This document shows, piece by piece, positions 42,647 to 53,940 of a stretch of 64,000 nucleotides of DNA. The notes under the pieces are model-generated. The model worked only from the letters and a program-made list of their open reading frames with translations, did no database searches and was not told the origin of the DNA. A program made the position numbers and the translations under genes. Numbering within the stretch: position 1 is the first letter of the stretch; every line of letters begins with the position of its first letter. The stretch comes from Undaria pinnatifida (taxonomy: Eukaryota > Sar > Phaeophyceae > Laminariales > Alariaceae): the NCBI GenBank assembly GCA_012845835.1, contig JABAKD010000006.1, positions 1,658,116 to 1,722,115 of the forward strand, given 5' to 3'.

Positions 42647-43578
42647 GGTTATTATAGCCTCGTGTGTGTCAGTGGGGGCCTGCGGCGAATTAGCGTCTAC
42701 TGCTGTCGCCGAGTGCTGTGGAGAGCACACCCGTCCTCCAGGATTCGCAACTTTTGGATCCTTCAGGATTTAAATATTTTTGGATTCTGCAGAATTTGGA
42801 AATTTTGGGATATTTTTCCGCCGGGAGCTACTGCTGGTGTCAGCTTTTTGCTGGAGGCCACACTAAGTCAACCCGCTTGCTTTTTGGGCCCGGACTGATC
42901 ACCTGGGCTCTCAGCTGTACGTTCGGTACGCAACTGTCTGTGTAAAGCATTCAGGGGCGCAATTCCTAGACGCTGACTCCGGTCGGTGAATAGAGTTGTG
43001 CAGGTTGTTGGTTCTGCGCGTGGAGTGCCGTTATTTCTTATACTCGGTTCCGCGTGTTTGCAGCTGATTTCTGAATACCAAAACGCCTTCGGTTAGATTC
43101 TTCGCGAGGCGTAGACTGTCCAAGACACCTTCTTCATACCTTGTTGCCGGCTTGGTCGCGTGTGTAGGTTGAGGATACGACTGCTAGCTGGTAGCCGGCC
43201 GCTGCTACAGCTACTCACACGTGCTAGCTCACGTAAAGTTTGCGCTGAAAGACGCGTAACACTACGCAGTGCACCACGCTGTGTACCTACAGGACCAGTT
43301 AAGTGGTTGGAGCTGACTACTCGCCACATCACTGCAGCCTCGTCAACTGCGGTTGGTCACAGCTGTGCTCACGGGAGCGCAGTCGTCCGAGCGGGGGGCT
43401 TGCGAGCTTCCGGCGGACTCGGGTTGCCAACTACGGCTCTGCGACCTACCTTTCACTCTACCTCTGTGTAGAGCTGCCACACATATTTTAAGCGCGCCGG
43501 CCCGTCTGAGGTGATCGGGGCGTCTCGCGGGTGCAGTGCTTTTTAATCACACCCAGGGCGTGTCTCTGTCTCTAAGCT
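42647..43578 (+). other. Long untranslated leader of the copia element
   Basis: About 930 bp lie between the LTR and the first gag ATG. The primer-binding site should start within a few bases of 42647 ('ggttattatagcc'), but the tRNA could not be assigned. Several upstream frames are present without recognisable domains. Confidence 0.6.
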
Positions 43579-44440
43579 ATGGCGAACTCATCAAGATCTA
43601 GTTCTGGGCTCCACCGTTTACTAGATTCCATTGGACAATACTCTGGGTCTAACTTTTGCGTGTGGATGAAGAGCTTCGAGCACGTCATCAACATCCATGC
43701 GCCGGAGCTTCTCACGGTCTAACGCGGATCGGGTCAGCCAGACCCTCTGGCTGCCCACTCTGGGCGACGTTACCGCTTGGGACAAGGCCAACAGCCGCCT
43801 CTACTCCCTCCTGTTCTTCGCGACTACCGGCTCGGCGCGGATCGCCGTTCAGGCTCACCAAAAGGCCGGCACTAGCGCCGAAGGCAACGGACAGTTGGAT
43901 TAGGCGGCTCTGAACGCGCGGTTTGACGCCCACACCCAGGAAGCTCGGCGTGCGTGCCACAAGGAGCTCTTCGCCCACATGCACGTTGCGGGTGGTGATC
44001 CTATTGACTTCTTCTCCAAGGGATGCGAGCTCAAGCTCCGCCTCAAGAATCTGGGGGAGAAAGTATCAGACGAAGTCTACCTGGATATCATGCTCTCGAG
44101 CCTGACGTGTGCCCCGGAATTCCACTTTATCCGGGAGATGCACTAACGAAACGAATTTACGTCGGTCGACTGTTTTCAGGACACGTCCAACCGCTTCTTT
44201 GTGGACCAGCAGTCGCGCAAGGCGGCAGGGCCCGCGATCTCGGGCACGGAGCCGCGATGGCCGCGTCCAGCAGCGACCAGTGCCACCACTGCAAGGAGTT
44301 TGGACATTTCCAGCGAGACTGTCTGAAGTCTTCGCAGCCGTCCCGACGGACCAAAGGGAATGAGCCAGGCAAGAAGCGCAGAAAGGTGGGAGTGGGCAGT
44401 CCAAGTGATGTTCCTTTCACCGCACGAAGACGCACAGCGA
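43579..44440 (+). pseudogene. Copia gag, disrupted, with intact zinc knuckle
   Basis: Gag begins at ATG 43579 (MANSSRSS). It meets TAA at 43720, after which the coding-like signal continues in the second frame (LWLPTLGDV, WDKANSRLYSLLF, then KELFAHMHV and LKNLGEKVSDEVYLDIML) with a TAG at about 43901 and another stop near 44145. It then returns to the first frame, where a CX2CX4HX4C zinc knuckle is intact at 44281-44322. In the family Gag forms the particle and the knuckle binds RNA. At least two frame changes and two stops make it non-functional as it stands. Confidence 0.85.
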
Positions 44441-44739
44441 TGCTGAGTGCAAGGCTCAGCAGGACAACCGAAACAAGCAGAAGCAAGAGGGGCTTCGAGG
44501 GTTGGCTGCGAACCTGGCACTGCTTCAGGCAGCCGATCTGGCCAATTTCTCCCACTTGGCGCAGCCGTTTCGGGCCGCGGCGCCCCAGGCGTCTCAAGCC
44601 CCTTCGGAACCAACAACGTTCGGGTTCTCCTTCAGCGCTCTCGGCACCTCTGCAGCTCCCGCCGCCTCGTCGGCGGCTTCCGCGTCTGCCTCATCCGCGT
44701 CGTCTCCGCGGGGACCACCACTTGCCTTCCGAGTGCTTC

Positions 44740-44985
44740 GGTGCTTTCATGGCTTCTCCTGCGGCGGAGTCGTCGCTCGCTCCTTTTCGCGCCGACGGAT
44801 CGTCCATCCTGATATTGGTGGATAGCGGAGCGACGGACAATTACCTAGATCCTGCGCTTACGCCTGGCGTGCGGGCTCACATGCGTGACATTGAAGAACC
44901 TTCGGATCCCGCTCCCGATCATTGCCGCTGGGCAGCACGTTCTTCACGGTGGTACGACGGGGGTTCTCTTCGGCACGGTCGATGA
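44740..44985 (+). pseudogene. Copia aspartic protease
   Basis: The retropepsin motif D-S-G-A-T is encoded at 44821-44835, preceded by the hydrophobic ILILV strand and followed by DNYLD. The frame continues from the zinc knuckle frame but closes at 44985. The rest of the domain (GTVDDDSSHDRQVSFRVVLVPGLGANLFSV) is found in another frame from about 44930, so a frameshift splits the protease just after its active site. Confidence 0.85.
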
Positions 44986-45457
44986 CGACAGCAGCCACGA
45001 CAGGCAAGTGTCCTTCCGTGTCGTCTTAGTACCGGGGCTGGGGGCCAACCTCTTCTCCGTCACCGCTGCTCTGTCGAATGGAGTGGCCTCCCTCTTCTAT
45101 CCGGACAACCCTAGGCTGGAGTCGGGGGACGTAGTCGTCCCGATGAAAATCCGAGGAGTGGATGACACCGGCAAGATCACTTGCTCCATCACCGTGAAGC
45201 TCGGCGCTGGGGATGACGGTCGGCAGACCCTCAGGGAAGCTCCTGACGGACTTGCCTTGCGGGTGGAGACTGCTAGTCTCTGGCACCGGCGCATGGGGCA
45301 CATCAACAGCAAGAGCTTGGATGTGTTGAGGAAAGAGGCGACCAACGGCATCGTTTACACCGGCGATGTGCAGGACTGCAGTGCGTGCCCTCTTGGTAAG
45401 AGCTCTCAACAGCCGCACCCAAAGCACGCCGTTTACGGCGTTTCACGCCCCTTTTAG
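44930..45457 (+). pseudogene. Protease end and integrase zinc-binding domain
   Basis: The frame holds the protease C-terminal strand VPGLGANLFSV, then the gag-pre-integrase domain with LWHRRMGHIN (His pair, about 45280-45305) and CSAC (45377-45388), the HHCC zinc-binding set of copia integrase. A TAG at 45455-45457 follows 'SRPF', directly before the integrase core. Confidence 0.88.
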
Positions 45458-46947
45458 ATCATATTCGTCGATACCCTTGATTTCTTCACGCCTACCGCGT
45501 TGGGCAGCTTCAAATACGTCGCCACGTTCACACCAAGTGGAAGGAAGTCGTCCTCATGAAGTATAAGGCTTGCTAGACTGACGCCCTCGAGTTGTTCAAC
45601 GAGGGGACCGTCATCCCCCGCAGCAAGCGCATCCACGTGCTTCGTGCGGATAAGGGAACCGAGTTTACGAGCGCGGCCTACCGACAGTACTGCGTGGACA
45701 TCGGCATCCAGCTACAATTTGCATCGCCGAACACCCCCCAGCGGATCGGATCAAATGAGCGTGCAGGCAGGACGATCATGAACATCGTTCGTTGCATGCG
45801 CGCTTATTCTATGCTGCCGAGCCCTCTTTGGGGAGAACTGATGCACACGGCGGTCTACCCGAGCAACCGGACTCCACATGCAGCCTTGCTCAACGTGACG
45901 CCGTACAAGGCGCTCTACGGCAAGAACGCGCACGTTGGACACCTTCGGGTGGTCGGGGAACGGGCGTTTGTGCATGAAGAGACGCACACCAAGAAGTTGG
46001 AAAGCCGTGCGTGGGAAGGACGGTTGGTGGGCTACAGCCTGGACTGCAAATCCTACCGTATCTACAACGCTCAGACGAGACGGGTGAGGGAGAGTCGCAA
46101 CGTTACATTCATTGAAACGACTCCCGCGCCGCCTTTGTTGGACGAGCGTGGTTTTGACGACGGGGAGTTCACTGACGCCGGCCAGAACGACATGATCCGA
46201 GATGTGCGCAACTACACCACCAACCACTCGGTCGATGCGCTTTCTCCCAATCATGCCGTCGGGGACCCGTCTGTCCTCGAGCTTCTCGAGGACATCCCCA
46301 CCGTCAACAACCGTGTCCTTGGGCTCAGCTCCGCTGACCCTTCTCCTGCCGCCGAGGATGCGCCTGCGGACGACAGCCTTGCCTCGCCTGGAGGAGTCAG
46401 CCGTCCTGAGTCGGGTAATGGTGCACCTTCACCTGCCGCATCACCTTCCGGTGCTGCTCCGGCCGGTTCATCATCTGGTCCTGCGGCGCCGCCTGGTACG
46501 TCGGGTACTGGATCTGCTCCAGTTGGCGCTGCATCGCGGGGTCGTTCCGCGTGTGGGCGCGGTTCATCTCGTGGTGGGTGTGACACCCGCGGTGGCTCTT
46601 CAAGTGCATCTGCGCGGGGAGGGATCGCGACGCGTGGTGGACGTGGTTCAATCAGTCGGCGTGGTTCTCGTGGTGGTCGGGGCTCCATGTCAGCACCTCC
46701 TGACACCAGGATTACCCGGGCAATATCGCGCGTGGCCAACCAGAAGACCCTCAGTGAGCTTCTTCGGCTTTCGTACGCGTTTCCCGCGATGGGGGAGTTT
46801 CCTGACGTCGCGCACAGGGACGTCACATTGGGATTCATGGAATACGCATACGCCGTAGGGGTAGTGCAACCATACGTTCCTCGCACCATCCAGGAAGCAC
46901 GGGCCTCACCGGACGCAGCGAAATGGAACGAAGCTGCCGAACGCTAG
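45458..46947 (+). pseudogene. Copia integrase core and Gly/Ser/Pro-rich linker
   Basis: The first core strand (VDTLDFF, then KYVATFT) lies after the TAG. Near 45535 the frame changes. In the first frame from 45592 the core continues with RADKGTEF (second catalytic Asp), TPQRIGSNERAGRTIM (catalytic Glu) and the LPSPLWGELMH and NRTPH helices, then the WEGRLVGYS and SRNVTF C-terminal motifs. A long Ala/Ser/Pro/Gly linker with RGG-rich segments follows to 46740. The frame ends in a single TAG at 46945-46947, at the entrance of RT. Integrase inserts the DNA copy into the genome. Confidence 0.9.
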
Positions 46948-48462
46948 ATGAAAAGCCTCAACGACCGCAAGGTCTACAAACTCGTCCCGCGCTCAGCCGC
47001 CCCTCCGGGAAGGAAGCGCATCATACCCAAGTTGGTGTTCAAACGCAAGGCCGACGACTCCTTCAAGGAACGTGTCGTGGCCCAGGGCTGGAACCAAGTT
47101 CCCGGACTCGACTGCGGCAGCACCTACGCTCCGGTGTGCAGGGTCCAGAGCGTGCGAATGGTGGCGTGCATCACTGTGGAGTTCAACCTCATCTTCGACC
47201 AGATGAACGTCTCTACCGCTTTCCTCTACGCGGACATTCAAGAACAAGTGTTCGTTGAACAATCACCCGGTTTCGAGGTCAAGGACAAGGACGGAGGTGA
47301 AATGGTAATGCAGCTGAAGAAGAGCCTCTACGGACTTGCTCAAAGCCCAGGCAACTGGTTGAACACCATCGATCCCGCGCTTTTCGAGATTTGCTTCGTC
47401 GCGCTCAATTCAGTCCCGTGCGTGTATTTGTACTATCACAACGGGGCCAAGATCTACCTGACTCCCTACGTCGATGACCTTTTCCTGGCCGGCAACGACT
47501 GTGACGCCATTTCGATGGTGAACGGGAAGTTGCAAAAGCGATTCAAAATGACCGACATGGGGGAAGCAACTCTCGTACTCGGAATGGAAAACAAGAGGGA
47601 TCGCGCGGCAGGTACCCTGGCTATTTCCCAAGAGGCATACTGCAAGTCGATACTTGAACGGTTCGGGATGTCGGACTGCAAGCCGACTAGTACACCTGGT
47701 TACGGCTCCGAAATCTCGAACAACCAACCCGAGGACACACTTCTCAACGAGGAGGAGACGCGCAAGTACCAAGGGATCGTCGGATCGCTCATGTACATTG
47801 CGCAAGTGCTGAGGTATGGCATCACGTACGCGACAGGCCAACTGGCTCGCCCGATGGCGAAACCCAGCAAGGTGCACATGGTGGCGGCAAAGCATACTCT
47901 TCGCTATCGAGCAGGAACGACCAACTTCAGCATCACGTACAAGAAAGGTGGTTTTGAGCTCGCCGCCTTTTCGGATTCGAACTGGGCAGACAGCCCTGAC
48001 AACGGAAAGTCGACCTCAAGCTACGTGACGATGCTGGCAAACGCTCCGATGAGCTTCAGGTCGGGGCTGCAAGGTCTGACTGCGATGTCCACCATGGAAG
48101 CGAAGCTGGTCGCGTCCACCCTGGCGATGAAGGAAGCAGTGTTTTGCTCAAACATGCTGACGGAGCTTGGATTCGGGAAGGAGTTTGCACAAATGCCTGT
48201 GTACTGCGACAACACGGCTACTCTGCATGCATTGGGGAACCGGTCCTTCAGCTCGAGGGGCAAGCACATCGCAATGCAGTTGTTCTTTATCCGAGAACTG
48301 GTAACGGATGGGAGGATCTCCATCCATTACGTCCCGACGGAGGACAACCTCGCCGACATCGGTACAAAGCACTTTAACAAGCACAGGTTCGGGCATCTTA
48401 TGGACCTCATCAACAAGTTCCATGTCAACAAGTTCACCACCGTCGAATTTAACGGAAAATGA
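46948..48462 (+). CDS. Copia reverse transcriptase and RNase H, frame intact
   Basis: 505 codons without interruption. RT motifs appear in order: WKxVFKRK-type strand with ERVVAQGWNQ, TYAPVCRVQSVRM, STAFLYADIQEQVFVEQSPGF, LKKSLYGLAQSPGNW and the catalytic YVDD (47467-47478). RNase H follows with FSDSNWAD, TMEAKLVAS, YCDN and NLADIGTK, so all four acidic positions are present. It has no start of its own and in a working element would be part of Gag-Pol; the TAG just upstream cuts it off. It could only be made by readthrough or internal initiation. Confidence 0.93.
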   Translation: MKSLNDRKVYKLVPRSAAPPGRKRIIPKLVFKRKADDSFKERVVAQGWNQVPGLDCGSTYAPVCRVQSVRMVACITVEFNLIFDQMNVSTAFLYADIQEQVFVEQSPGFEVKDKDGGEMVMQLKKSLYGLAQSPGNWLNTIDPALFEICFVALNSVPCVYLYYHNGAKIYLTPYVDDLFLAGNDCDAISMVNGKLQKRFKMTDMGEATLVLGMENKRDRAAGTLAISQEAYCKSILERFGMSDCKPTSTPGYGSEISNNQPEDTLLNEEETRKYQGIVGSLMYIAQVLRYGITYATGQLARPMAKPSKVHMVAAKHTLRYRAGTTNFSITYKKGGFELAAFSDSNWADSPDNGKSTSSYVTMLANAPMSFRSGLQGLTAMSTMEAKLVASTLAMKEAVFCSNMLTELGFGKEFAQMPVYCDNTATLHALGNRSFSSRGKHIAMQLFFIRELVTDGRISIHYVPTEDNLADIGTKHFNKHRFGHLMDLINKFHVNKFTTVEFNGK

Positions 48463-48656
48463 GTAATTTGTTTGTTTGACTCCCCTGTCTGTTTGGAATT
48501 AGCTTACACTTTTGATTTATTTCGTAAGATTGAAGACTGTAGTTGGTTGTGTAGGAAACAATGAATATCATCACTTGGTTGAAACACGCATGGCACGCAT
48601 TTGTTTGCTTGGGTTTATTATCATTAGTTTTGGTACAATTCAGAGCAACTTTCATT

Positions 48657-48665
48657 GAGGAGGGG
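48657..48665 (+). promoter_or_regulatory. Polypurine tract
   Basis: GAGGAGGGG immediately precedes the 3' LTR. In the family this RNase H-resistant stretch primes plus-strand DNA synthesis. Confidence 0.9.
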
Positions 48666-49115
48666 TGTTATGGAAATGCTAGCACATAGCCAGTATTAGA
48701 CAATGTTCAGTAGCACTGCACTTGTACGCCGTAGATCATCGTAGATCTGTTATGTGTCGGTTCGTATGTAACGTGCGTATGTATGAATATGCGGAGCAAT
48801 TACTTCTATAGGATTCTCTGTTGCCTTGACGAGTAGCCCACTCTTTCGTGTGGATCCTTCCGAATTGTCCAGCATCGTAGCCATCCTGGTCATCTCCAGG
48901 ACCCAGCCAACTTTTAGACTCCTGCATAGTCTGCGGTTTATCTGTGTGTGTTGGCCACATAAGCGCCAGTGTTTACAACATCTTTACATCTTCTCCTCAA
49001 CACGGAAGCACTCGAGTCTTCCAGGCTATCCACTGCACAGTGTCACCAAGCCGACTAGCGTCGGGGACACAGCCTCTCTGCCACCGTGCTGGGATATACC
49101 ACAATATCCATAATA
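48666..49115 (+). repeat. 3' LTR
   Basis: Starts TGTTATGG, ends CCATAATA; 450 bp. It keeps the full start that the 5' LTR has lost. About two dozen substitutions separate it from the 5' LTR. Confidence 0.94.
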
Positions 49116-49394
49116 TGATCCATATGGACGCGCGAATCTACCCCTCTGGCGAGTCGAACGGAAACCGACGAGAAAAATTCTAGAAGAAACGGCGTCCGTG
49201 AACCGTGCCTTGAAGACGTAAACTTGGCGCGCCAAGGCCATCAGCATGTGCGCAGCTCGTAGTTGATTACCTTAGACTACTGAGACAAATTCGATAAATT
49301 CGATGGGTTTGGTTGAAACGATAGGGAGTGATACATTTGGCTGAAATTGTTTTTAAACGGCCAGTGTGATTATCCCAAAGTCGTCGTCAGAGTC
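49116..49394. other. 3' flank of the copia element
   Basis: No recognisable feature. Confidence 0.3.
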
Positions 49395-49640
49395 TACTCA
49401 ACCCACGGTGCCAGGGGTTGTATGTTTTTGGCTAAAACGATTCTGACCTTTTGGTCGGGTTAGGGTCCTAAAGGGTGGAACCGTCGATTGGCACGATATG
49501 TTTCCGTGTCGAGTTGGTTCAGCACTAACGCCTAACGTTTTTGGTTGGGTTGCGCGACAAAAATGTTTCGGAAGTCCTGTATTGAGGTCCTCATGTTAGC
49601 CGCTCAGGAACTTTCTGCTTCGCCCCTTGCGTGGGACGAC
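49395..49640. mobile_element. MITE, Family C (strongly diverged)
   Basis: Keeps 'ccacggtgccaggggttgta' at the left, 'gttgggttgcgcgac' and 'gaggtcctcatgtta..cgctcaggaactttctgct' in the interior, and 'ccttgcgtgggacg' at the right, in Family C order. Confidence 0.55.
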
Positions 49641-49807
49641 TCGGAATCGGGTTCCTGTTCCAACAAGGAATTTTGCCTGTATGCATATTTCGAAGAGGGC
49701 AGACTGGTATTTTGGACGGCCGTGTCTACGCGGCTTGCCTCACCAGCGAGTAAACTACCATTCGGAACTATTAGCTTTTTGTGTAGACTATATTGTAAAA
49801 ATATATA

Positions 49808-50495
49808 GCACTCAAGTTGTGAGATCGAAGATTTTGTCGAAACTCATCTTTGCAAGCTGTGTGTGATACTCCGATCGTGTGTATTACGGGTTGTGTGTCC
49901 TCATTAAGGATATAGGTCGGCGACTCCCCTTGAAACTACAGTGTAGCTCTCAGGGTCAACAGGTTGATGTTAGGCAGTCTGTGCGCGGAAACTGTAAAAC
50001 CCGTTACTGAGGGGGACACAATCTGATCGCTGTGAAAGGAAATACATAAGTTGATCAAGGGAATCCTGTAAGTCGAACAATCGGTGAGGGGAGGGCGGGG
50101 TTTTTAAGGACATGGGGGGCTGATTTTGATCAAAAGGGGGGCGGGAGGGGCGGAGGGGGGGGAGGGGACGGGTGGGGCAGGTCAATTTGTGCATGGAAAT
50201 CTATAAATCCTTCTTATAAAGGAGGGGAGGGGAATCTGGCGGGGGGGGGCGGGGGGCGGGGGGGGAGGGCTTTAGGTCGCATAGATGTTTAGGGTTTGCT
50301 ATACATACGCGTGGTGCTAGATCTAGGCCATGGTACGGGTGGTGGGGGAAGAGGGGGCGTTGGGGGCGGGGGTGGGTGGGAATTGCAGCAGTGGCATGGA
50401 CGGCTCTAAAACAATAACGAGGCGATATTCACGGCGTGGAAGTGTTATTACCGTGGCGGGTTTCGATATTAGGTGGGGCGTTTAAGCAAGTATAT
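49808..50495 (-). repeat. Family B element, copy in opposite orientation (first)
   Basis: Begins with 'cactcaagttgtgagatcgaagattttgtcgaaactcatctttgcaagctg', then 'gtcctcattaaggatataggtcggcgactcc' and G tracts. It is the reverse complement of the 38.1-39.5 kb arrangement. It is followed directly by a second copy. Confidence 0.85.
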
Positions 50496-50504
50496 ATTGT
50501 AAAA

Positions 50505-51125
50505 CTGAAAATACACTCCAGCTGTGAGATCGAGGATTTTGTCGAAACTCATCTTTGCGAGCTGTGTGTGATACTCCGATCGCACGTATTACGGGTTGTG
50601 TGTCCTCATTAAGGATGCAAGTCGGCGACTCCCCTTGCAATTTCAGTGTAGCTGTCAGGGTCAACAGGGTGATGTTTGTCAGTCTGTGCGCGGAAACTGT
50701 AAAACCCGTTTCTGAGGGGGACAAAATCTGACAGCTGTGGAGGGAAATACATAAGTTTATCAAATGAATCCTGTAAGTCGAATAAATGGTGAGAGGAGAG
50801 CGGGGTTTGTAAGGACGTGGGGGCCTGGGTTTTGAACAAAAGGCGTGTGAGGGGTGGGGCAGGTCTATTTTTGCGTGGAAACTATGAATCCTACCGTGTA
50901 AGTCGTACAACCAGTGAGGAGAGGGTGGAGCGTTCGACGGGTTGGTGGTGGGGGTGGGGGTGGGTGGGGAAACGGAGGGAGGGGGGGGGTGCGGAAAGGG
51001 TTTTTTCCCCAACATCATTAGGTCGCATAGATGTAAGGGTTTGCTATGCGCGTGCCGCGAGGTCTGGGCGATCGTGCGGGTGGTGGCGGAAGAGGGGGCG
51101 TTGAGCGGCGCTGGGGGGGGGGAAT
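50505..51125 (-). repeat. Family B element, second tandem copy
   Basis: Starts at 'aatacactccagctgtgagatcgagg' and repeats the whole order of the first copy up to the G tracts at about 51125, giving two head-to-tail units of roughly 0.65 kb. Confidence 0.85.
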
Positions 51126-52464
51126 AAATAGGAGCTACGGTATGCATGGCTAGAAAGATATATACGAAATATGTTTCACAAATTTTAATAGCCGAAAAGC
51201 CAAATCTTAGTTGAACCCCTGGGGTTGAGAACATATATATTTTGTAGAGGTAGGTTTAGGTCCGCGGCCGGATCTGACGTGGAATGATCACAATATGCAT
51301 GGTACGGGTTATGTGTCGTTCTGACAGCAGCACCTGTCGACAAAAGTTGACGGATGATGTGTGTTGCAGTAGAGTAATGATGTACCCCCTTTGCACTACC
51401 GCGTTTGATCTTTCTGTCGCAAAATGAGAAAATAGCTATGCCTCTCAACGCGAGAAGACAACAGAAGACTGAGGTTCATCGTGTGTTGATAGAATGGTTG
51501 AAGCATGTTTGTGTCGGGAATCGGGGTCGTGGGAGATTGGCTGTCGAAAAAGCAAACGAGTACCCCCCCAAGACCAGTCTCGAGTGCTGCACGTCGCATG
51601 AAGGCTGGCAAAGGCACCCCGAGTGCAACCGATCTGGCCAAACGTTATGACGAAAGTTAAGACAAGACCGGTAAGGTACAGGAGGGTTACTCGAGCAAAT
51701 GACCCCGACCTACTGCTAAACAGAGCTCCACCAATGACCTCCTCAACCTAGCTTTGGTCCGACACGATATCTGCTTTCGCAAGAGATAAAGTTTCGTAGG
51801 TTAATAGAGGATACCTGTTGCAAGGAATTCTCATCGATGAGCGTACAGTTGCTCATCTTGATTTTGAGTAAGATACATATTGGCTCGAAACTATCCTACG
51901 CCCGCCACATGTGTTTCAGACGGGTTGAGATATGCCGGCCCGAACAACATTCCATGATGCCGTTGCGCTGTCAATCATGGCCAGTGGATGAAACGTACGC
52001 TGGAAAGACATTTAAATACCAACGGGTTACGGTTTGAATAGTAGGCGTCATGGAACGGCATTATTACACGTTTTTCCATATAACCTATATGCCGAGTCTG
52101 CTGCCCCATGCATCGAGGGGTCGTGCGTAACGGGGTGTGTACCTATTCAGTAGCCTGGCAAGTCGATGGACTGTAGCAGAAAATATTTGCACCTAAGCAA
52201 GGCCTATCTCGAGACGCATCGTACGTGTGTGTTACGCGCGTGCTTTCGTACTCGATCTTTTCGTATGGTGAGGCTCGAAGAACCCATTACCAACGAAGTT
52301 TAGTTGCGGATGGACGAACGGCGGTTGTGCCGATATGTAAGTAAAGGTTGAAACGCTGAGAGTTGGAAACGTGGCGCACGGCGGCAAGAAATATACGGAG
52401 TCGTAGATAAACGGCACAGGAGCCGCAACGCTTACTCGCCCCCAGGGTTTTCCAACGTCTGCCT
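51126..52464. other. Intergenic stretch
   Basis: No recognised gene. 51680-51755 weakly resembles the right half of Family A ('gggttactcgagcaaatgaccccgacc'). Confidence 0.3.
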
Positions 52465-52723
52465 AAGGCTACAGTAGGGGGGGTACCGCCTTCAGCATTA
52501 CGAAGTTTGATGCACTCGCTCGAGTGACCCTGTACCTCACCTTAAAACCGAACTCAACGGCATTCGTTTGAGGAATTTCGGCCCCACATCCCAAACAAAA
52601 ACAGCACCAAATTATTTTATTTAGACCGCAGTAGAAGAGAAGGGGTGGGCCACTGGCGCGAATGACCCGGATACTGCGAATATAGAGGTCCAAAAAATGG
52701 CGCAAAGTGTTCCACCGTAGTCT
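52465..52723. mobile_element. MITE, Family A
   Basis: Left end AAGGCTACAGTAGGGGGGG; right end a damaged 'ccaccgtagtct'. The interior keeps 'ctcgctcgagtgaccctgtacctcac' and 'tgggccactggcgcgaatgaccc' in Family A order. Confidence 0.75.
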
Positions 52724-52848
52724 GCGGTTTGCTTTGCCCATTTTAACCCCTCGCTGCAGCGCTCAAAACAAGTCAATCGTGGGATACACTATCGTGAAGT
52801 ATCTTGTACGGACCCGAAAAGCGCCACTTATCACGGGACGATTCGAGT

Positions 52849-52990
52849 TATCCCACGGGTAGGAGTGCAGCATCAGCCCCTTAACATCGCACACGAGGAG
52901 AGCTCAATATCTCACCCGAAATAAGCTAAGCAGACATTCGTTCGTACCGCGAGATCAGACGTCTATGCCAGAATACTGAGAAATATGTGA
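52849..52990. mobile_element. MITE, Family C part (diverged)
   Basis: 'ttatcccacgggtaggagtgcagcatc' matches the terminus, followed by 'gaggagagctcaatatctcacccgaaataa' and 'cattcgttcgtac'. The other end was not found. Confidence 0.5.
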
Positions 52991-53404
52991 GGTACCGCTG
53001 AATTCCTCAACGTCCGAAACCACGGCCGCCGGGTAGCCACCTCCAAACGAACGTCGACGCTTGCTACAGCAGAGGTGTGCTTAACCGGTACCGAAAACCT
53101 ACACGGGTGTAGACGACTTAATATGGTGTAAGGGGCTAGAACATGGGTATACCACCCCCGAAAAGAACGCTCTTGTCTAAAATATTGCTGGGCTCTACCA
53201 TCGAAACGCTTGCGTATGTTATATAACGTTGCTAGACACGTCAACTCCTTGCACTCATGCCCAATCGGGGAAGAATTCCTTCGTTACTCTCTAAAGATGA
53301 AGGTGGAAGGTATACAGCACACCCACAGCGGTTTCCAAACAGAGCTGTGAGTGCATAGCTCAGTCGTAATGATGCATAAAAAAAAAAATGTTGATCGCAC
53401 GGTA

Positions 53405-53663
53405 GGTACCTGCAGGGGTGCAGCATAAATCTCTATATATTTTCTGAGCTTCTAACATGAGAAGAAACCTCAACAACAACACCATCATCATCACTCAAAG
53501 CAGGACACCGAAGTCATTCAACCGTCCAACCCGACCCATACTGCTACGTGAGCTAGTCTAAAAAACTGCTTGCTCGTAAGAGAATAAAAAACAACCGGGT
53601 TGAGAGGAGCTCAACCATAATATTACCAGGAACGATTTGGGCCAAAACGTGTAGCCCCTACGG
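53405..53663. mobile_element. MITE, Family C (diverged)
   Basis: 'gcaggggtgcagca' at the left, 'tctgagcttctaacatgagaag', 'caacccgaccca', 'gtgagctagtctaaaaa', and 'gggccaaaacgtgtagcccctacggtgaga' at the right follow the family order. Confidence 0.6.
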
Positions 53664-53940
53664 TGAGAGTACTCCAATCGGGGGTTCATCTGCCGGCTAT
53701 AACCCTGGACCTCGGACATACTACACAAGGAGTGGAGTCACCATATTAGCCAGCGCTGTCTAAAACAATAGGCGGAAGAATCGCGATTAGCTTTTTTCAC
53801 GGTGAGAGGATCGCAATCTGAGCTTCATCTGGCGGCCATAAGCCTGGATCTCCGACGTACTATACAAGGGGTGAAATCCCCATATATATTAGCCAGCGTT
53901 ATTTAAAACAACAGGCAGAAGCATCGCGATTAGTCTCCTT
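53664..53940. repeat. Two-copy tandem duplication, about 137 bp
   Basis: 'cggtgagag.a.t.caatc.g.g.ttcatctg.cgg' to 'ggc.gaag.atcgcgattag' occurs twice in direct succession with modest divergence, starting at a MITE edge. Confidence 0.85.

Larger units (their letters stand above)
42200..49115 (+). mobile_element. Ty1/copia LTR retrotransposon, nearly complete but disabled
   Basis: The 6.9-kb element has two LTRs (447 and 450 bp), a polypurine tract, and gag, protease, integrase, RT and RNase H in the copia order (integrase before RT). The interior is GC-richer than its surroundings. The LTRs differ at about two dozen positions (near 94% identity), so it is not a recent insertion. No matching target duplication was seen (tatat before, tgatc after). 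Gag-Pol is broken by several stops and frame changes, but the last 505 codons, covering RT and RNase H, are uninterrupted. Confidence 0.95.

Noticed and set aside
44066-44616. Minus-strand frames of 110-146 codons
   Set aside because: Shadows of the GC-rich copia gag-pol on the plus strand.
46202-46889. Overlapping 212-218 codon frames opposite or beside integrase
   Set aside because: Shadows of the Gly/Ser/Pro-rich integrase linker, which lacks stops in several frames.
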